Source of the DNA: Methanolobus vulcani
Lineage (GTDB): Archaea > Halobacteriota > Methanosarcinia > Methanosarcinales > Methanosarcinaceae
NCBI RefSeq assembly: GCF_006546655.1
Contig: NZ_VIAQ01000019.1
Coordinates: 124,001-188,000 of the forward strand
DNA length: 64,000 nt
Reading direction: 5' to 3'
The position numbers were made by a program, and so were the translations under genes. The notes beneath the pieces are model-generated. The model was not told the origin of the DNA. It was given only the letters and a program-made list of their open reading frames with translations, and did not search any database. The stretch's first letter is position 1, and the number at the start of each line of letters is the position of its first letter. Of this stretch, positions 1-8,168 are shown piece by piece.

Positions 1-1013
1 GATTCACCGGCATTTTTGAATGACCTGCAATCCCTGACAATTATACCCTTTTTCATAAGAGATTCTGAAACATCTTTTGCAATCAGAGGTGAAACATCCA
101 CAAGGATGAAATTTGCCTGTGAATCATAAACCTTGAAAGGTATATTCTCAGCCAGGAACTTGCGACCTTCCACAGTCATTGAGATGCTTTTCTTCAGATA
201 TTCCGAATCTGAAAGTGCTGCGACTCCAGCCATTACAGCAGGCAGACTTACATTGAAAGGAGTTGCAATCTTCATATACTGGGATTTGAGCCACTCAGGC
301 ATCAAACCATATCCAATTCTCAGACCTGCAAGCCCGAATGCTTTTGAGAAAGTCCTTCCAATTACAAGGTTATCGTATTCAAGAACCAGTTTTGAGAGAT
401 TACTGTCTGCAAACTCAACATATGCCTCGTCCACGAACACAAGTCCCTTTGTAGACTCAAGAAGAGAACGGACATACTCTTCTGAAGTGAGCATACCTGT
501 CGGGTTGTTAGGAGAACAGAGGAATACAACCTTTGTCCTGTCGGTAATTGCTTCTTTTATGGCAGCCATATTGAAGTTTAGCCCTTCACCGGGAGCTACA
601 TGAATAGCAGTTGCTCCATTTGCCCTTGCTGCAATCTCATAATAGGAGAATGTGGGAGTTGGAATTACAACCTCATCACCAGGTTCAATGAGCACACGCA
701 TCATGTTATCAAGTAAACCATCCATGCCTGGACCGGAAGCGCATATATTCTCTACCGGAAGACCTGTGTACTCAGAAATAGCTTCCACAAGCTCGGAAGC
801 ATCGGCTGAAGGATATATATTCACTTTTGATGCATACGATATGAGAGCTTCAACTGCTTTTGGTGACGGACCAAGAACATTCTCATTGGAACCCAGTTTT
901 ATGATTAACTTTGGGTCGATGCCATATTTCTTTGCAATCTCTTCAATGGACTTTCCCGGAACATATTCTGCAATGGAATTTACAACGTCCTTGATTAGCT
1001 CAGGCCTGCTCAA
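1..1013 (-). CDS. hisC: Histidinol-phosphate aminotransferase, 3' end cut by window edge
   Basis: PLP-dependent aminotransferase of histidine biosynthesis, converting imidazole-acetol phosphate plus glutamate to histidinol phosphate. The visible ~337 residues carry the class I/II fold signatures: an N-terminal LGSNEN segment, SPNNPTG, the FVDEAY aspartate region and the PLP-lysine motif [17 protein letters not shown]. About 20 C-terminal residues lie beyond base 1. No ATG fits the start; the frame opens with a TTG at 1013 giving M-S-R-P-E-L, which overlaps the end of argD by 14 bases, so translation is probably coupled. Order argD then hisC suggests one minus-strand transcript for two amino-acid transaminases. 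Identification is firm; the TTG start is inferred. Confidence 0.9.
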   Translation of the reverse strand, partial: MSRPELIKDVVNSIAEYVPGKSIEEIAKKYGIDPKLIIKLGSNENVLGPSPKAVEALISYASKVNIYPSADASELVEAISEYTGLPVENICASGPGMDGLLDNMMRVLIEPGDEVVIPTPTFSYYEIAARANGATAIHVAPGEGLNFNMAAIKEAITDRTKVVFLCSPNNPTGMLTSEEYVRSLLESTKGLVFVDEAYVEFADSNLSKLVLEYDNLVIGRTFSKAFGLAGLRIGYGLMPEWLKSQYMKIATPFNVSLPAVMAGVAALSDSEYLKKSISMTVEGRKFLAENIPFKVYDSQANFILVDVSPLIAKDVSESLMKKGIIVRDCRSFKNAGE

Positions 1014-2175
1014 GTACGCCCACCACCCTGTCAATCTGCTCTTTAGTGATCACCAACGGAGGAGCGATACGCAGTACTGTTTCGGAGGTGCAGTTCAGAA
1101 GAACACCATTCTTACGTCCATAATCCACAAGGTCAGCGCACTTGCGATCGAACTGGACACCGATCATAAGACCCTTACCACGAACTTCAACAAATCCATC
1201 GGCGGAAATCTTACTTAGTTCACTGCGGAAGTACTCACCCATTTCCTTTGAGCGCTGGACGAGATTCTCTTCACGGATCACATCAATTGAAGCAAGTGCT
1301 GCAGCACATGCAAGTGGACCTCCTCCAAATGTTGCTGCGTGTTCACCCCGGTTGAAGGAGATACCTTCACGGGCAGCTATAGCACCCATTGGGAAACCGC
1401 CTCCTATAGCCTTGGCCATTGTCATGATATCAGGTTCAACACCAAAGTGTTCTTTGCAGAACCAGGCTCCTGTCCTTCCAAAACCAGTCTGGACCTCATC
1501 AAAGATAAGGAGAACTTCATTCTCATCACATATCTTGCGAACCTCTTTCAGATAGTCCTGTGAAGGAACATTTATGCCACCTTCTCCCTGTATTGGTTCA
1601 ACTATAACAGCCGCTGTGTTTGGTGTGATGGCATCGGCTATTGCCTGCGCATCATTGAAAGATACAAACTTTTCTTCCTGAACAAGAGGCTTGAATGGTG
1701 CACGGTACATATCCTTGTATGTAAGACTCAGCGCACCCATTGTACGTCCGTGGAAAGAGTGTTCCACTGCAATGAAATCTGTCTTTTTGGTTGTTGCCCT
1801 TGCAAGTTTCATTGCGGATTCCACTGCTTCTGTGCCTGAGTTACAGAAGAACACACGATCCATACCAGTCACATTGACAAGTTGCTCGGCAAGCTCTGCC
1901 TGTGGCTGCGTGTAGTATAGGTTGGAAACATGAATAAGTTTCTCAGCCTGCTCTTGTAGTGCTTCTGTAAGACGTGGGTGGCAATGGCCAATATTGTTCA
2001 CTGCAATTCCGGCAACACAGTCCACATATTCCCTGCCTTCGATATCGTAGACCAGAGAACCTTTCCCACTTTCAAGAACAATTGGCTGGCGGCCGTATGT
2101 CTGCATTACATATTTTGAGTCCTTCTCGAATATGGATTTAGACTCAGATGATGATGAAGTATAATCCTGTTGCAA
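1000..2175 (-). CDS. argD: Acetylornithine aminotransferase
   Basis: Class III PLP aminotransferase, 391 residues, normal length for ArgD. It should interconvert N-acetylglutamate semialdehyde and N-acetylornithine in arginine synthesis. Seen in the sequence: the phosphate-binding SGTEA loop (~113-117), FHGRTMG (~141-147), EPIQGEGG (~193-200), the catalytic aspartate in [13 protein letters not shown] (D226) and the Schiff-base lysine K255 in TMAKAIGGG. The C-terminus overlaps the hisC start by 14 bases. Related enzymes (LysN-type, succinylornithine or 4-aminobutyrate transaminases) share the motifs, and in archaea ArgD may also serve lysine synthesis, but length and context favour ArgD. Confidence 0.93.
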   Translation of the reverse strand: MQQDYTSSSSESKSIFEKDSKYVMQTYGRQPIVLESGKGSLVYDIEGREYVDCVAGIAVNNIGHCHPRLTEALQEQAEKLIHVSNLYYTQPQAELAEQLVNVTGMDRVFFCNSGTEAVESAMKLARATTKKTDFIAVEHSFHGRTMGALSLTYKDMYRAPFKPLVQEEKFVSFNDAQAIADAITPNTAAVIVEPIQGEGGINVPSQDYLKEVRKICDENEVLLIFDEVQTGFGRTGAWFCKEHFGVEPDIMTMAKAIGGGFPMGAIAAREGISFNRGEHAATFGGGPLACAAALASIDVIREENLVQRSKEMGEYFRSELSKISADGFVEVRGKGLMIGVQFDRKCADLVDYGRKNGVLLNCTSETVLRIAPPLVITKEQIDRVVGVLEQA

Positions 2176-2296
2176 ATTAACACCTTTTCACTATAATTAT
2201 TAGAACCGTTTTTAAATCTGACTATCGTCACAAGAAAAAACAAATAGAAAAATAAATGTGAACATAGCCAGCTAACAGCCAGCCTAATGTCACTTC

Positions 2297-2638
2297 TCAA
2301 AGAATGCGTCTGTCAGGTACCTTTATCGCCACATATAGATGATAAAGGAAAACGAGCATTGATATCTGGAAAATAAGCAGCATGAAACCTTTAACGTTAT
2401 CATACTGTGTGCTTCCCGGCACTGAATTTATCGTTACGAGTATCTCTAAAAGATACAGTACAAACCCTACTGTCAGAAAGACAAAATACTTTTTCAGATT
2501 GTTAAATGATACATAAATTCGCGAGCGTATGACATCGGGATCTATCTTCACCAGGAGATAAGATGTCAATAGCGCCAGAATCACTATACAAAGACGTATT
2601 GCAAGATCCAGAAAATGGAACGTTGAACTTAGACTCAT
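2297..2638 (-). CDS. Small membrane protein, three predicted helices
   Basis: No family recognised. The ~113-residue product is strongly hydrophobic with three likely membrane helices (near residues 8-28, 46-66 and 82-104) and a short charged tail. An ATG at 2644 abuts the Shine-Dalgarno-like GAGGGG; the second ATG at 2638 has proper spacing of about six bases and is preferred. It begins about 40 bases downstream of the bactofilin-like gene on the same strand, so the two are probably cotranscribed; a membrane partner for a polymerising beta-helix protein is a reasonable inference only. Confidence 0.6.
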   Translation of the reverse strand: MSLSSTFHFLDLAIRLCIVILALLTSYLLVKIDPDVIRSRIYVSFNNLKKYFVFLTVGFVLYLLEILVTINSVPGSTQYDNVKGFMLLIFQISMLVFLYHLYVAIKVPDRRIL

Positions 2639-2681
2639 AGCCATCCCCTCATATTTTTTTGGTAACCCTATCTTGAATCAA

Positions 2682-3512
2682 TCAGACATCCAGTTGCATC
2701 AGTTCGTTGTCACTCAAAGCATCATCTTCCTCACGCTCAAAGATTATACCACCCGGTGCACGCATCACGCCATCTACGCGGGCACTTTCATGTATCTTTA
2801 TTGACTGCGAGTTAATCTCTCCCAGAATATGTGTTCCTGCAGCAACGTAAACATTGCCTCTGGAAATTATATTTCCGTGAATCACATTATCTGTTCCGAG
2901 TTTTACATCCTGAATGGTACGTATGCTTCCATAAAGTGTAGTCTCATTTGCCATATCAAGGGAAGTTGCACGTATATTCCCTACAAGTCTGCACTTGCTT
3001 CCGATAATCGCGTTTGAAGGAACCTTTATGGAGTCCATGGATATCTTGGAACCGTTTGGAATGATCATGGAATTAAGCCCAATGGACTCTTCATCATCCT
3101 CAAACAGATCCTCTAATGCCTTTTCAACTTCCTCGTCCTTTCCAAGCCTTAGAAGCTCGCTGATATAAAGGAAAAGATAAACTATGACCGGTACAGGATT
3201 TCTTACAACAATCCAGCCCTTGGCTTCAAAACCACCGTTGATCTTTACATCGTTACCAATATCGAGATCGCCTTTTACCACCAGTTTTCCGTCGATGGTT
3301 ACGAATTCTCCGATATAGGCATTCTGATCTGTTTTGACATTCCCGCCAATTTCTGACCAGATATCGATTCTTGCATCCCCGGTAGTAACCAGATCCCCTG
3401 TGAGGCTGACCCTTTCACCAAATATTGCTGAATTTGCAATGATACCGTACTTTATTTCAGAGTGATTGCCTGCAATAACATCCCCATCTATGACTATTGT
3501 ATGCTCTTCCAT
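2682..3512 (-). CDS. Bactofilin-like (polymer-forming) beta-helix protein with internal hydrophobic helix
   Basis: 276 residues built from short, regularly spaced hydrophobic/glycine repeats (for example IGGNVK, IGEFVTIDG, VKGDLDIG, IGSKCRLVGNI, LYGSI, IHGNI, ILGEI) characteristic of the right-handed beta-helix of bactofilins, the polymer-forming cytoskeletal family (DUF583). It is two beta-helix blocks, about residues 1-100 and 150-260, separated by a hydrophobic stretch near 105-120 (VPVIVYLFLY) and a very acidic linker (LEDLFEDDEES). That middle segment could dock the polymer on the membrane. The downstream gene encodes a small membrane protein. A shorter relative lies at 58938. Family assignment is by repeat pattern; a hexapeptide acyltransferase is less likely because no catalytic histidine context is seen. 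Confidence 0.75.
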   Translation of the reverse strand: MEEHTIVIDGDVIAGNHSEIKYGIIANSAIFGERVSLTGDLVTTGDARIDIWSEIGGNVKTDQNAYIGEFVTIDGKLVVKGDLDIGNDVKINGGFEAKGWIVVRNPVPVIVYLFLYISELLRLGKDEEVEKALEDLFEDDEESIGLNSMIIPNGSKISMDSIKVPSNAIIGSKCRLVGNIRATSLDMANETTLYGSIRTIQDVKLGTDNVIHGNIISRGNVYVAAGTHILGEINSQSIKIHESARVDGVMRAPGGIIFEREEDDALSDNELMQLDV

Positions 3513-3655
3513 CCTGGTATTGTCTGGAATTACAAATGTCTTAAATATCTCCTCTTCTATGCTTTCACTCTCCGGTCTCGGATATACTGTATCAAAGGCA
3601 CTACTATGACTTTATTTTCATCTATTTAATAGAGATAGATTTATAAATAGTTATT

Positions 3656-4129
3656 CTAAGATTGTGCTATCCCCCGCCTTACATCAACTGCAGGACCTCT
3701 GTCCATGCGAAGTGCTTCTGCAGGTGACAATAATAGTTGCCCTGTTGCAAGTATTTCGTCTTTTCCATCAACTATGATAACCTCGTCTCCTGCTCTTAGT
3801 TCCGGGTCAACCGCAACTACGTGTTTTGCAAAAGCAGTCTTTCCTTTTGATACAAATGGAACTGCATCATCACAAATTACAACTCTTGATGCAGGCTTTT
3901 CAAGACCCTGATGAAGAGCAGCAGCTCCATCTATACTGAGAGTGAGCATTCCATCCTTTGCACGAACTGTTGCCATGTGCTTTCCGTTGAACTGAACCTG
4001 TCTTACACGTTTTGTCCTGGAAAGCAGGAATGTGACACCATCAGGGAAAAGAATATCTCCACAACCCTTTCCGAACTGGATATCGGCCATTGTCCTGACT
4101 CTAATGAGATTTTTATCTGCATTGCTCAT
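3656..4129 (-). CDS. PUA-domain RNA-binding protein
   Basis: 157 residues. The C-terminal ~75 residues match the PUA fold (ASRVVICDDAVPFVSKGKT, then VDPELRAGDEVIIVD and ILATGQLLLS), the RNA-binding module of archaeosine tRNA transglycosylases and pseudouridine synthases. The N-terminal half, with a Cys-rich FGKGCGDILFPDG segment, resembles the pre-PUA domain that precedes PUA in archaeal TgtA. The protein therefore looks like the detached C-terminal module of archaeosine transglycosylase or a free-standing relative; no catalytic TGT domain is present. It is a single gene flanked by intergenic DNA, and the function is inferred as tRNA or rRNA binding. Confidence 0.75.
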   Translation of the reverse strand: MSNADKNLIRVRTMADIQFGKGCGDILFPDGVTFLLSRTKRVRQVQFNGKHMATVRAKDGMLTLSIDGAAALHQGLEKPASRVVICDDAVPFVSKGKTAFAKHVVAVDPELRAGDEVIIVDGKDEILATGQLLLSPAEALRMDRGPAVDVRRGIAQS

Positions 4130-4239
4130 AGTTGCTAAATAAAGTATAAGTTTTAAAATGATAGCGGTTAAATTGATATCAGATTATATCTTCTTTAAGG
4201 AAGTGAACCTTGTTTGCTATATAAATAATGTCAAACAGA

Positions 4240-4250
4240 TTTATATATAA
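4240..4250 (+). promoter_or_regulatory. TATA box for the candidate RNA at 4268
   Basis: The run TTTATATATAA is a near-consensus archaeal TATA box. Its centre is about 25 bases upstream of 4270, where the first perfect stem of the candidate RNA begins, the usual TATA-to-start distance. A second TATA-like run lies at 4217-4228. No open reading frame of any quality follows on this strand. Confidence 0.6.
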
Positions 4251-4267
4251 TAATGACCAATTATAAG

Positions 4268-4365
4268 TAGAGGAAACGGAAACTACTGCTTGTAACTGTA
4301 TTCAAGGTATAGTAACTGTAACCAAGCAAAACCATTCATCCCCTCAAACATGTCTCCGTTTCCTC
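4268..4365 (+). ncRNA. Candidate structured small RNA, about 100 nt
   Basis: The intergenic region 4130-4507 contains no credible ORF but shows nested pairing. P1: GAGGAAACGGA (4270-4280) with TCCGTTTCCTC (4355-4365), 11 perfect pairs. P2: TGCTTG (4287-4292) with CAAGCA (4323-4328). P3: ACTGTA (4295-4300) with TATAGT (4308-4313), closed by a 7-nt loop. A CU-rich single-stranded stretch (about 4329-4352) lies between P2 and the 3' strand of P1. A TATA box sits ~25 bases before P1 and a hairpin plus T-rich tail follows. No Rfam family was recognised (not a tRNA, and too small for RNase P or 7S RNA). Promoter, fold and terminator together support an independent transcription unit; expression is unproven. 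Confidence 0.6.
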
Positions 4366-4366
4366 G

Positions 4367-4395
4367 TTGCTCAATTGAAGAGCAAGACTTCTTTT
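4367..4395 (+). terminator. Hairpin and T-rich tail after the candidate RNA
   Basis: TTGCTC (4367-4372) pairs with GAGCAA (4380-4385) around a 7-base loop and is followed by a pyrimidine-rich, T-rich tail (to about 4395). It begins two bases after the last base of P1, as expected for the 3' end of a short RNA gene. Confidence 0.5.
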
Positions 4396-4507
4396 ATGTT
4401 ATTTAGCTAACTAGTGTAAACTCTGTGTATCTGTGTACTAAAGATAATTTTAAAATTAGAAGTTATTCTGAGAAAACTAAAAAAGAAAAATTAAGCCAAA
4501 GGTCAGT

Positions 4508-5974
4508 TTAACCTTTGACAACTCCCATTGGAAGTACACGTGCAACTTTTGTAGCAATACCAAGGTTGTGTACGACATCCACGACATCACTGCTGGATTT
4601 GTAGACCTCTGGTGCTTCCTCGGCTATGAGTGATGGCTGGGTTGCTCTTACAATGATTCCCTCTGACTTCAGCTCATTCTGGATATCTTCACCACGCAGT
4701 TCTTTCTTAGCCCTGCTTCGGCTCATAACCCTTCCGGCACCATGACAGGCACTGCCGAAGGTCAGTTCCATTGCAGCAGGACAGCCTTTTAGCACATAGG
4801 ATGCTGTACCCATACTTCCAGGTATAATGACCGGTTGACCTATATCCTTGTAAGCTTCCGGAACTTCAGGATGACCTGCAGGGAATGCTCGTGTGGCACC
4901 TTTCCTGTGGACATAGACTTCTTTTTCCTCGCCATCGATCATGTGTTTCTCAAGCTTTGCAACATTGTGAGCAACATCATACACAAGATCAAGTCCCAGG
5001 TCACCGTGCTGAGACTTGAAGAACTCATCAAAAACCTCACGTGCCCAGTGCATTATCATCTGGCGGTTTACCCATGCATAATTTGCAGCACATATCATTG
5101 CTTTGAAATAATCCTGGGCTTCCTCTGAACTTGCAGGAGCACATGCCAGTTGTTTGTCAGGCAAAGGAATCTTGTATTTCCTGGAAGCCTGTGTGAGCTT
5201 CTGAAGATGGTCAGTACATATCTGGTGACCTGCACCACGTGAACCGCAGTGGATCATAAAAGTGATCTGTCCTTCCCTAAGACCAAAAGCCTTTGCAGCT
5301 TCCTCGTCATAGACCTTATCCACATACTGCACTTCTAGGAAATGATTTCCGCTTCCAAGAGTTCCTATCTGTGGACGACCTCTTTTACGGGCTTTCACAC
5401 TAACCTTTGAAGGATCAGCACCTGGCATCATCCCATTGCTCTCGCAATGACTGAGATCTCCTTGCATACCATAGCCATTCTTTACAGCCCAGTTCACTCC
5501 GTGGACGAATACATCATCCAGTTCCTCATCGTTAAGCCTCATGCGACTCTTGGAACCTACACCGGAAGGAATAGCCTCGAACAGTGCATCAAGAAGTTCA
5601 GGTAGCCTTGGACGAACATCATCCTCCATGAGATTGGAACGTATAAAACGGACTCCGCAGTTGATGTCAAAACCTACACCACCCGGGCTTATCACACCTT
5701 CATCCTTATCGAAAGCTGCAACTCCACCAATGGAGAAGCCATAACCTAAATGTGCATCCGGCATTGCCATGGAGTATTTCTGGATTCCCGGCAGAGATGC
5801 CACGTTTGCAACCTGATCGATGGTTTCAGGTTCCAGAATTTCAAGGAGAGGGGTTGATACGAAAATCCTTCCCGGAACATTCATCCCTGGTTTGTAATTG
5901 TCGGGCACCTCCCATATATTATCATTTACTTTGGTGAGAATATCTAAAATTGATGTTTCATTTTCATCTGACAT
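4508..5974 (-). CDS. rtcB: tRNA-splicing/RNA ligase RtcB
   Basis: RtcB joins 2',3'-cyclic-phosphate (or 3'-phosphate) and 5'-OH RNA ends using GTP and Mn(II), chiefly to ligate tRNA exons after intron cleavage in archaea. The ~488-residue protein has the metal/guanylate-binding signatures: [49 protein letters not shown] and the terminal [10 protein letters not shown] motif carrying the guanylated histidine. No intein interrupts the gene. An in-frame ATG at 6007 exists, but homologues begin near the ATG at 5974 (M-S-D-E-N-E), preceded by AGAGGAAAT. Archease, its activator, is encoded just upstream on the same strand. Confidence 0.95.
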   Translation of the reverse strand: MSDENETSILDILTKVNDNIWEVPDNYKPGMNVPGRIFVSTPLLEILEPETIDQVANVASLPGIQKYSMAMPDAHLGYGFSIGGVAAFDKDEGVISPGGVGFDINCGVRFIRSNLMEDDVRPRLPELLDALFEAIPSGVGSKSRMRLNDEELDDVFVHGVNWAVKNGYGMQGDLSHCESNGMMPGADPSKVSVKARKRGRPQIGTLGSGNHFLEVQYVDKVYDEEAAKAFGLREGQITFMIHCGSRGAGHQICTDHLQKLTQASRKYKIPLPDKQLACAPASSEEAQDYFKAMICAANYAWVNRQMIMHWAREVFDEFFKSQHGDLGLDLVYDVAHNVAKLEKHMIDGEEKEVYVHRKGATRAFPAGHPEVPEAYKDIGQPVIIPGSMGTASYVLKGCPAAMELTFGSACHGAGRVMSRSRAKKELRGEDIQNELKSEGIIVRATQPSLIAEEAPEVYKSSSDVVDVVHNLGIATKVARVLPMGVVKG

Positions 5975-6098
5975 GTTATTTCCTCTTGTCTTTCTTCCTT
6001 CAAGCATCTATAATGGAGATTATGTGCTCTAATAGTATGAATATATTGATAATAAGAAATTGATTGACCCAATGGCTGGAAATAGGTAAACTGAAAAT

Positions 6099-6542
6099 TC
6101 ACGTATCCACTGTTGCCTGGATCATCCAGCCATCATCTGATTTCTCGATCCTCATGTCGTTATAAGTGGCAGCCTTTACTTCGGTATCAAAAACATGAAC
6201 GGAAAGATCAATGGTTTCTCCATAGAGAGTGGCTTTAAGGGAGCATTCTTCATCGCCAACGGTTATTTTGTTGACTTCCACCCGACCAAACACCATTTCA
6301 TCTACTTCAAATACGAAAAGTATCTCGGAAAGCCAGTCAAAGAGCAGGCTGTCAAGGTCAAAGGATGTCAGTTCAACAGTTACTGACAGGCTGTTGTTAA
6401 CAGAAGAGGTTTCCACCATTACGTTAAGCATGGCAAGGGCTGCATTCTCAAATGCCTGCTCAAGGCTTTTCCCGTAAGCCCGAAACCTTACATCAGCAGT
6501 GTGTTCCAGATACTCGTAGTCGAGACCCATCTCAGATGACAT
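6099..6542 (-). CDS. Archease, RtcB activator
   Basis: 147 residues, typical archease size. Archease accelerates RtcB guanylation and multiple turnover. Visible hallmarks are the N-terminal EHTADVRFRAYG motif (metal-binding aspartate and histidine), the LFDWLSEILFVFE helix and the C-terminal EVKAATYNDMRIE block followed by a terminal aspartate. It lies about 120 bases upstream of rtcB on the same strand, the conserved archease-ligase arrangement, and is probably cotranscribed with it. Confidence 0.93.
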   Translation of the reverse strand: MSSEMGLDYEYLEHTADVRFRAYGKSLEQAFENAALAMLNVMVETSSVNNSLSVTVELTSFDLDSLLFDWLSEILFVFEVDEMVFGRVEVNKITVGDEECSLKATLYGETIDLSVHVFDTEVKAATYNDMRIEKSDDGWMIQATVDT

Positions 6543-6619
6543 GAACCTTAATTGGTCTTGAGATAATTAAATTAGCCCCTTGGTTCCGAGAGTCTACTGT
6601 TATATTGGTATAGCGGAAA

Positions 6620-7231
6620 TTATTCCAATTGTTTCCAGATGTGAGCTATGCGCTGGAAAGCTGTAATGTGGCTTCCAACTCCGATTATAAGAATCATCCA
6701 GCCAAGGGATGAGAATCCAAGGACTTCAGCCTGATAGAAGTAGTAGATAACTGAAGACAACATAATAAGGACTAACCTATCCGCCCTGCCTATGATACCG
6801 CCGTAATAGCGCCCGAGATTCAGTGCCTGTGCCTGTGTACCAAGGTAACTTGTAAGGAGGACACCGACAATGGTTATGACACCTATTTGCCATTCCACAT
6901 AGCCTCCGAAGAAGATACCGCAGATGATAAATACATCTGAATAGCGGTCTATTACATGGTCAAGGAAATCGCCTCTTGCACTTGATACATTGAGATGACG
7001 CGCCACAAGACCGTCCATTGCATCTAAAAAGGAGTTAAATGCGACCAATAAACCCGCTACGAGCACAAGAAGAGGATCAAAGGCTGACCGGTAGTATAGT
7101 ATGCCTGAAAGTGCCGCAAACAGGAGTGATATCAGTGAGATCGTATTTGGGGAAACACCCATCTTTGCAATCGTAACGGCCATTGGCTCCAGTATTTTTG
7201 ATGCTGCAGGTCTTAGAGCATTGAATGTCAT
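6620..7231 (-). CDS. Archaetidylinositol-phosphate synthase (CDP-alcohol phosphatidyltransferase)
   Basis: 203-residue integral membrane enzyme with about five to six helices. It carries the complete CDP-alcohol phosphatidyltransferase motif D-x2-D-G-x2-A-R-x8-G-x3-D-x3-D with D70, D73, G74, A77, R78, G87, D91 and D95 all in register. In euryarchaea this subfamily joins CDP-archaeol to inositol-1-phosphate to form archaetidylinositol phosphate, a membrane lipid precursor. Other headgroup substrates (glycerol phosphate, serine) cannot be excluded by motif alone. It is separated from archease by ~75 bases and may belong to the same minus-strand run. Confidence 0.85.
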   Translation of the reverse strand: MTFNALRPAASKILEPMAVTIAKMGVSPNTISLISLLFAALSGILYYRSAFDPLLVLVAGLLVAFNSFLDAMDGLVARHLNVSSARGDFLDHVIDRYSDVFIICGIFFGGYVEWQIGVITIVGVLLTSYLGTQAQALNLGRYYGGIIGRADRLVLIMLSSVIYYFYQAEVLGFSSLGWMILIIGVGSHITAFQRIAHIWKQLE

Positions 7232-7336
7232 GGATATTGTACCAAATGAGCATTTTTATGATTTAACGTTTTCTGGAAATTATAGCATTTCAGGATATTT
7301 TCAGGCTGATTATCATGCTAATTATCAGGTAAAGTT

Positions 7337-7897
7337 TCATGTTCTGGTGTTTTTGGCAAGGTCATACCAGTATTTGATCTTGCATGAATGCTCAACCTGT
7401 GTGGTGAGTACATAGGCTTCATCCAGTACTTTTCCTATGGCAAATGTGCCATGACTGTAAATAATAGCGGTTTTGTTATTCGCAAGGGCTGAGGCAAGAT
7501 TATCTGCAAGTTCATCTGATCCGATGCCGCCTTTTACAATTGGAACTTCTCCCAGGAAGTATTGCCCCTCGCTGTCGGCAGGCGTGATACTGTCAGCTTC
7601 TGCCAGTAAGGAGAGTGTCACAGCAAACGGGCAATGTGCATGAACAATGGCAAGGGCAGGAGTTTTACTATAGATGGCACGGTGAACTATTGTCTCGGAT
7701 GAGGCGATCATGTCAAGAGGTGATGAACCGTCGATGCGAACCTCTACTACATTGCTCTCTGTTATCTCATCCAGAGCGCAACCGCTGCGTGTGATGAGCA
7801 TCCGGTTGCCAATCCTCACACTGATATTACCAAAGTGGGATTCTACCAGTCCGTTCTCCACAAGTTTTTTTCCAATCCTTGAAATTTCACGCCACAT
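7337..7897 (-). CDS. Class II aldolase (fuculose-1-phosphate aldolase type)
   Basis: 186 residues with the class II aldolase/adducin fold. Zinc ligands are visible as the HAHCP pair in the middle and a downstream histidine in YSHGTFAIG; the N-terminal FGNISVR and RSGCALDEI blocks are the usual substrate-phosphate elements. In methanogens the homologue makes lactaldehyde from fuculose-1-phosphate for lactate and coenzyme F420 synthesis, which is the likely role. Ribulose-5-phosphate epimerase-like or methylthioribulose phosphate dehydratase activity is possible on motif grounds. Confidence 0.8.
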   Translation of the reverse strand: MWREISRIGKKLVENGLVESHFGNISVRIGNRMLITRSGCALDEITESNVVEVRIDGSSPLDMIASSETIVHRAIYSKTPALAIVHAHCPFAVTLSLLAEADSITPADSEGQYFLGEVPIVKGGIGSDELADNLASALANNKTAIIYSHGTFAIGKVLDEAYVLTTQVEHSCKIKYWYDLAKNTRT

Positions 7898-7995
7898 AGG
7901 ATATCTCCGGGTAGTCCGCTACCATAAAACTTATCTGCTATTATGATATGTAAGGGATTGCTTTCCATAAATAGATGTGGAATGCGTCATCAAAT

Positions 7996-8072
7996 GCCTC
8001 AGTGGCTCAGCCCGGCAGAGCGAGTGATTTGTAATCACTAGGTCGCGTGTTCAAATCACGCCTGAGGCTCCA
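7996..8072 (+). tRNA. tRNA-Thr (anticodon TGT)
   Basis: Full cloverleaf on the plus strand: acceptor GCCTCAG/CTGAGGC, D arm GCTC..GAGC, anticodon stem AGTGA/TCACT with loop TTTGTAA (anticodon TGT, threonine), T arm GCGTG-TTCAAAT-CACGC, discriminator T at 8069 and an encoded CCA (8070-8072). No intron. U73 fits archaeal tRNA-Thr. Its last 15 bases recur at 14867-14881 as part of a longer duplication. Confidence 0.96.
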
Positions 8073-8168
8073 TACTTATTTTCAACTATTCAAAACTCAT
8101 TACAGATATGTTTTGATTCACCTGGATGATGAAGGGTTTATTAGAGTTATTGCATATCGAAATTAACA
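8058..8168. repeat. Direct repeat copy 1: tRNA-Thr tail plus downstream region
   Basis: This 111-base segment contains the last 15 bases of tRNA-Thr, the intergenic spacer, and the last codons of the minus-strand kinase at 8163. It aligns without gaps to 14867-14977 (constant offset 6809) with about 12 mismatches counted by eye; the first 15 bases are identical, and similarity continues more weakly into the kinase coding region. Confidence 0.85.

Noticed and set aside
4835-5128. Plus-strand ORFs opposite rtcB and other core genes
   Set aside because: Shadows of strongly identified minus-strand genes.
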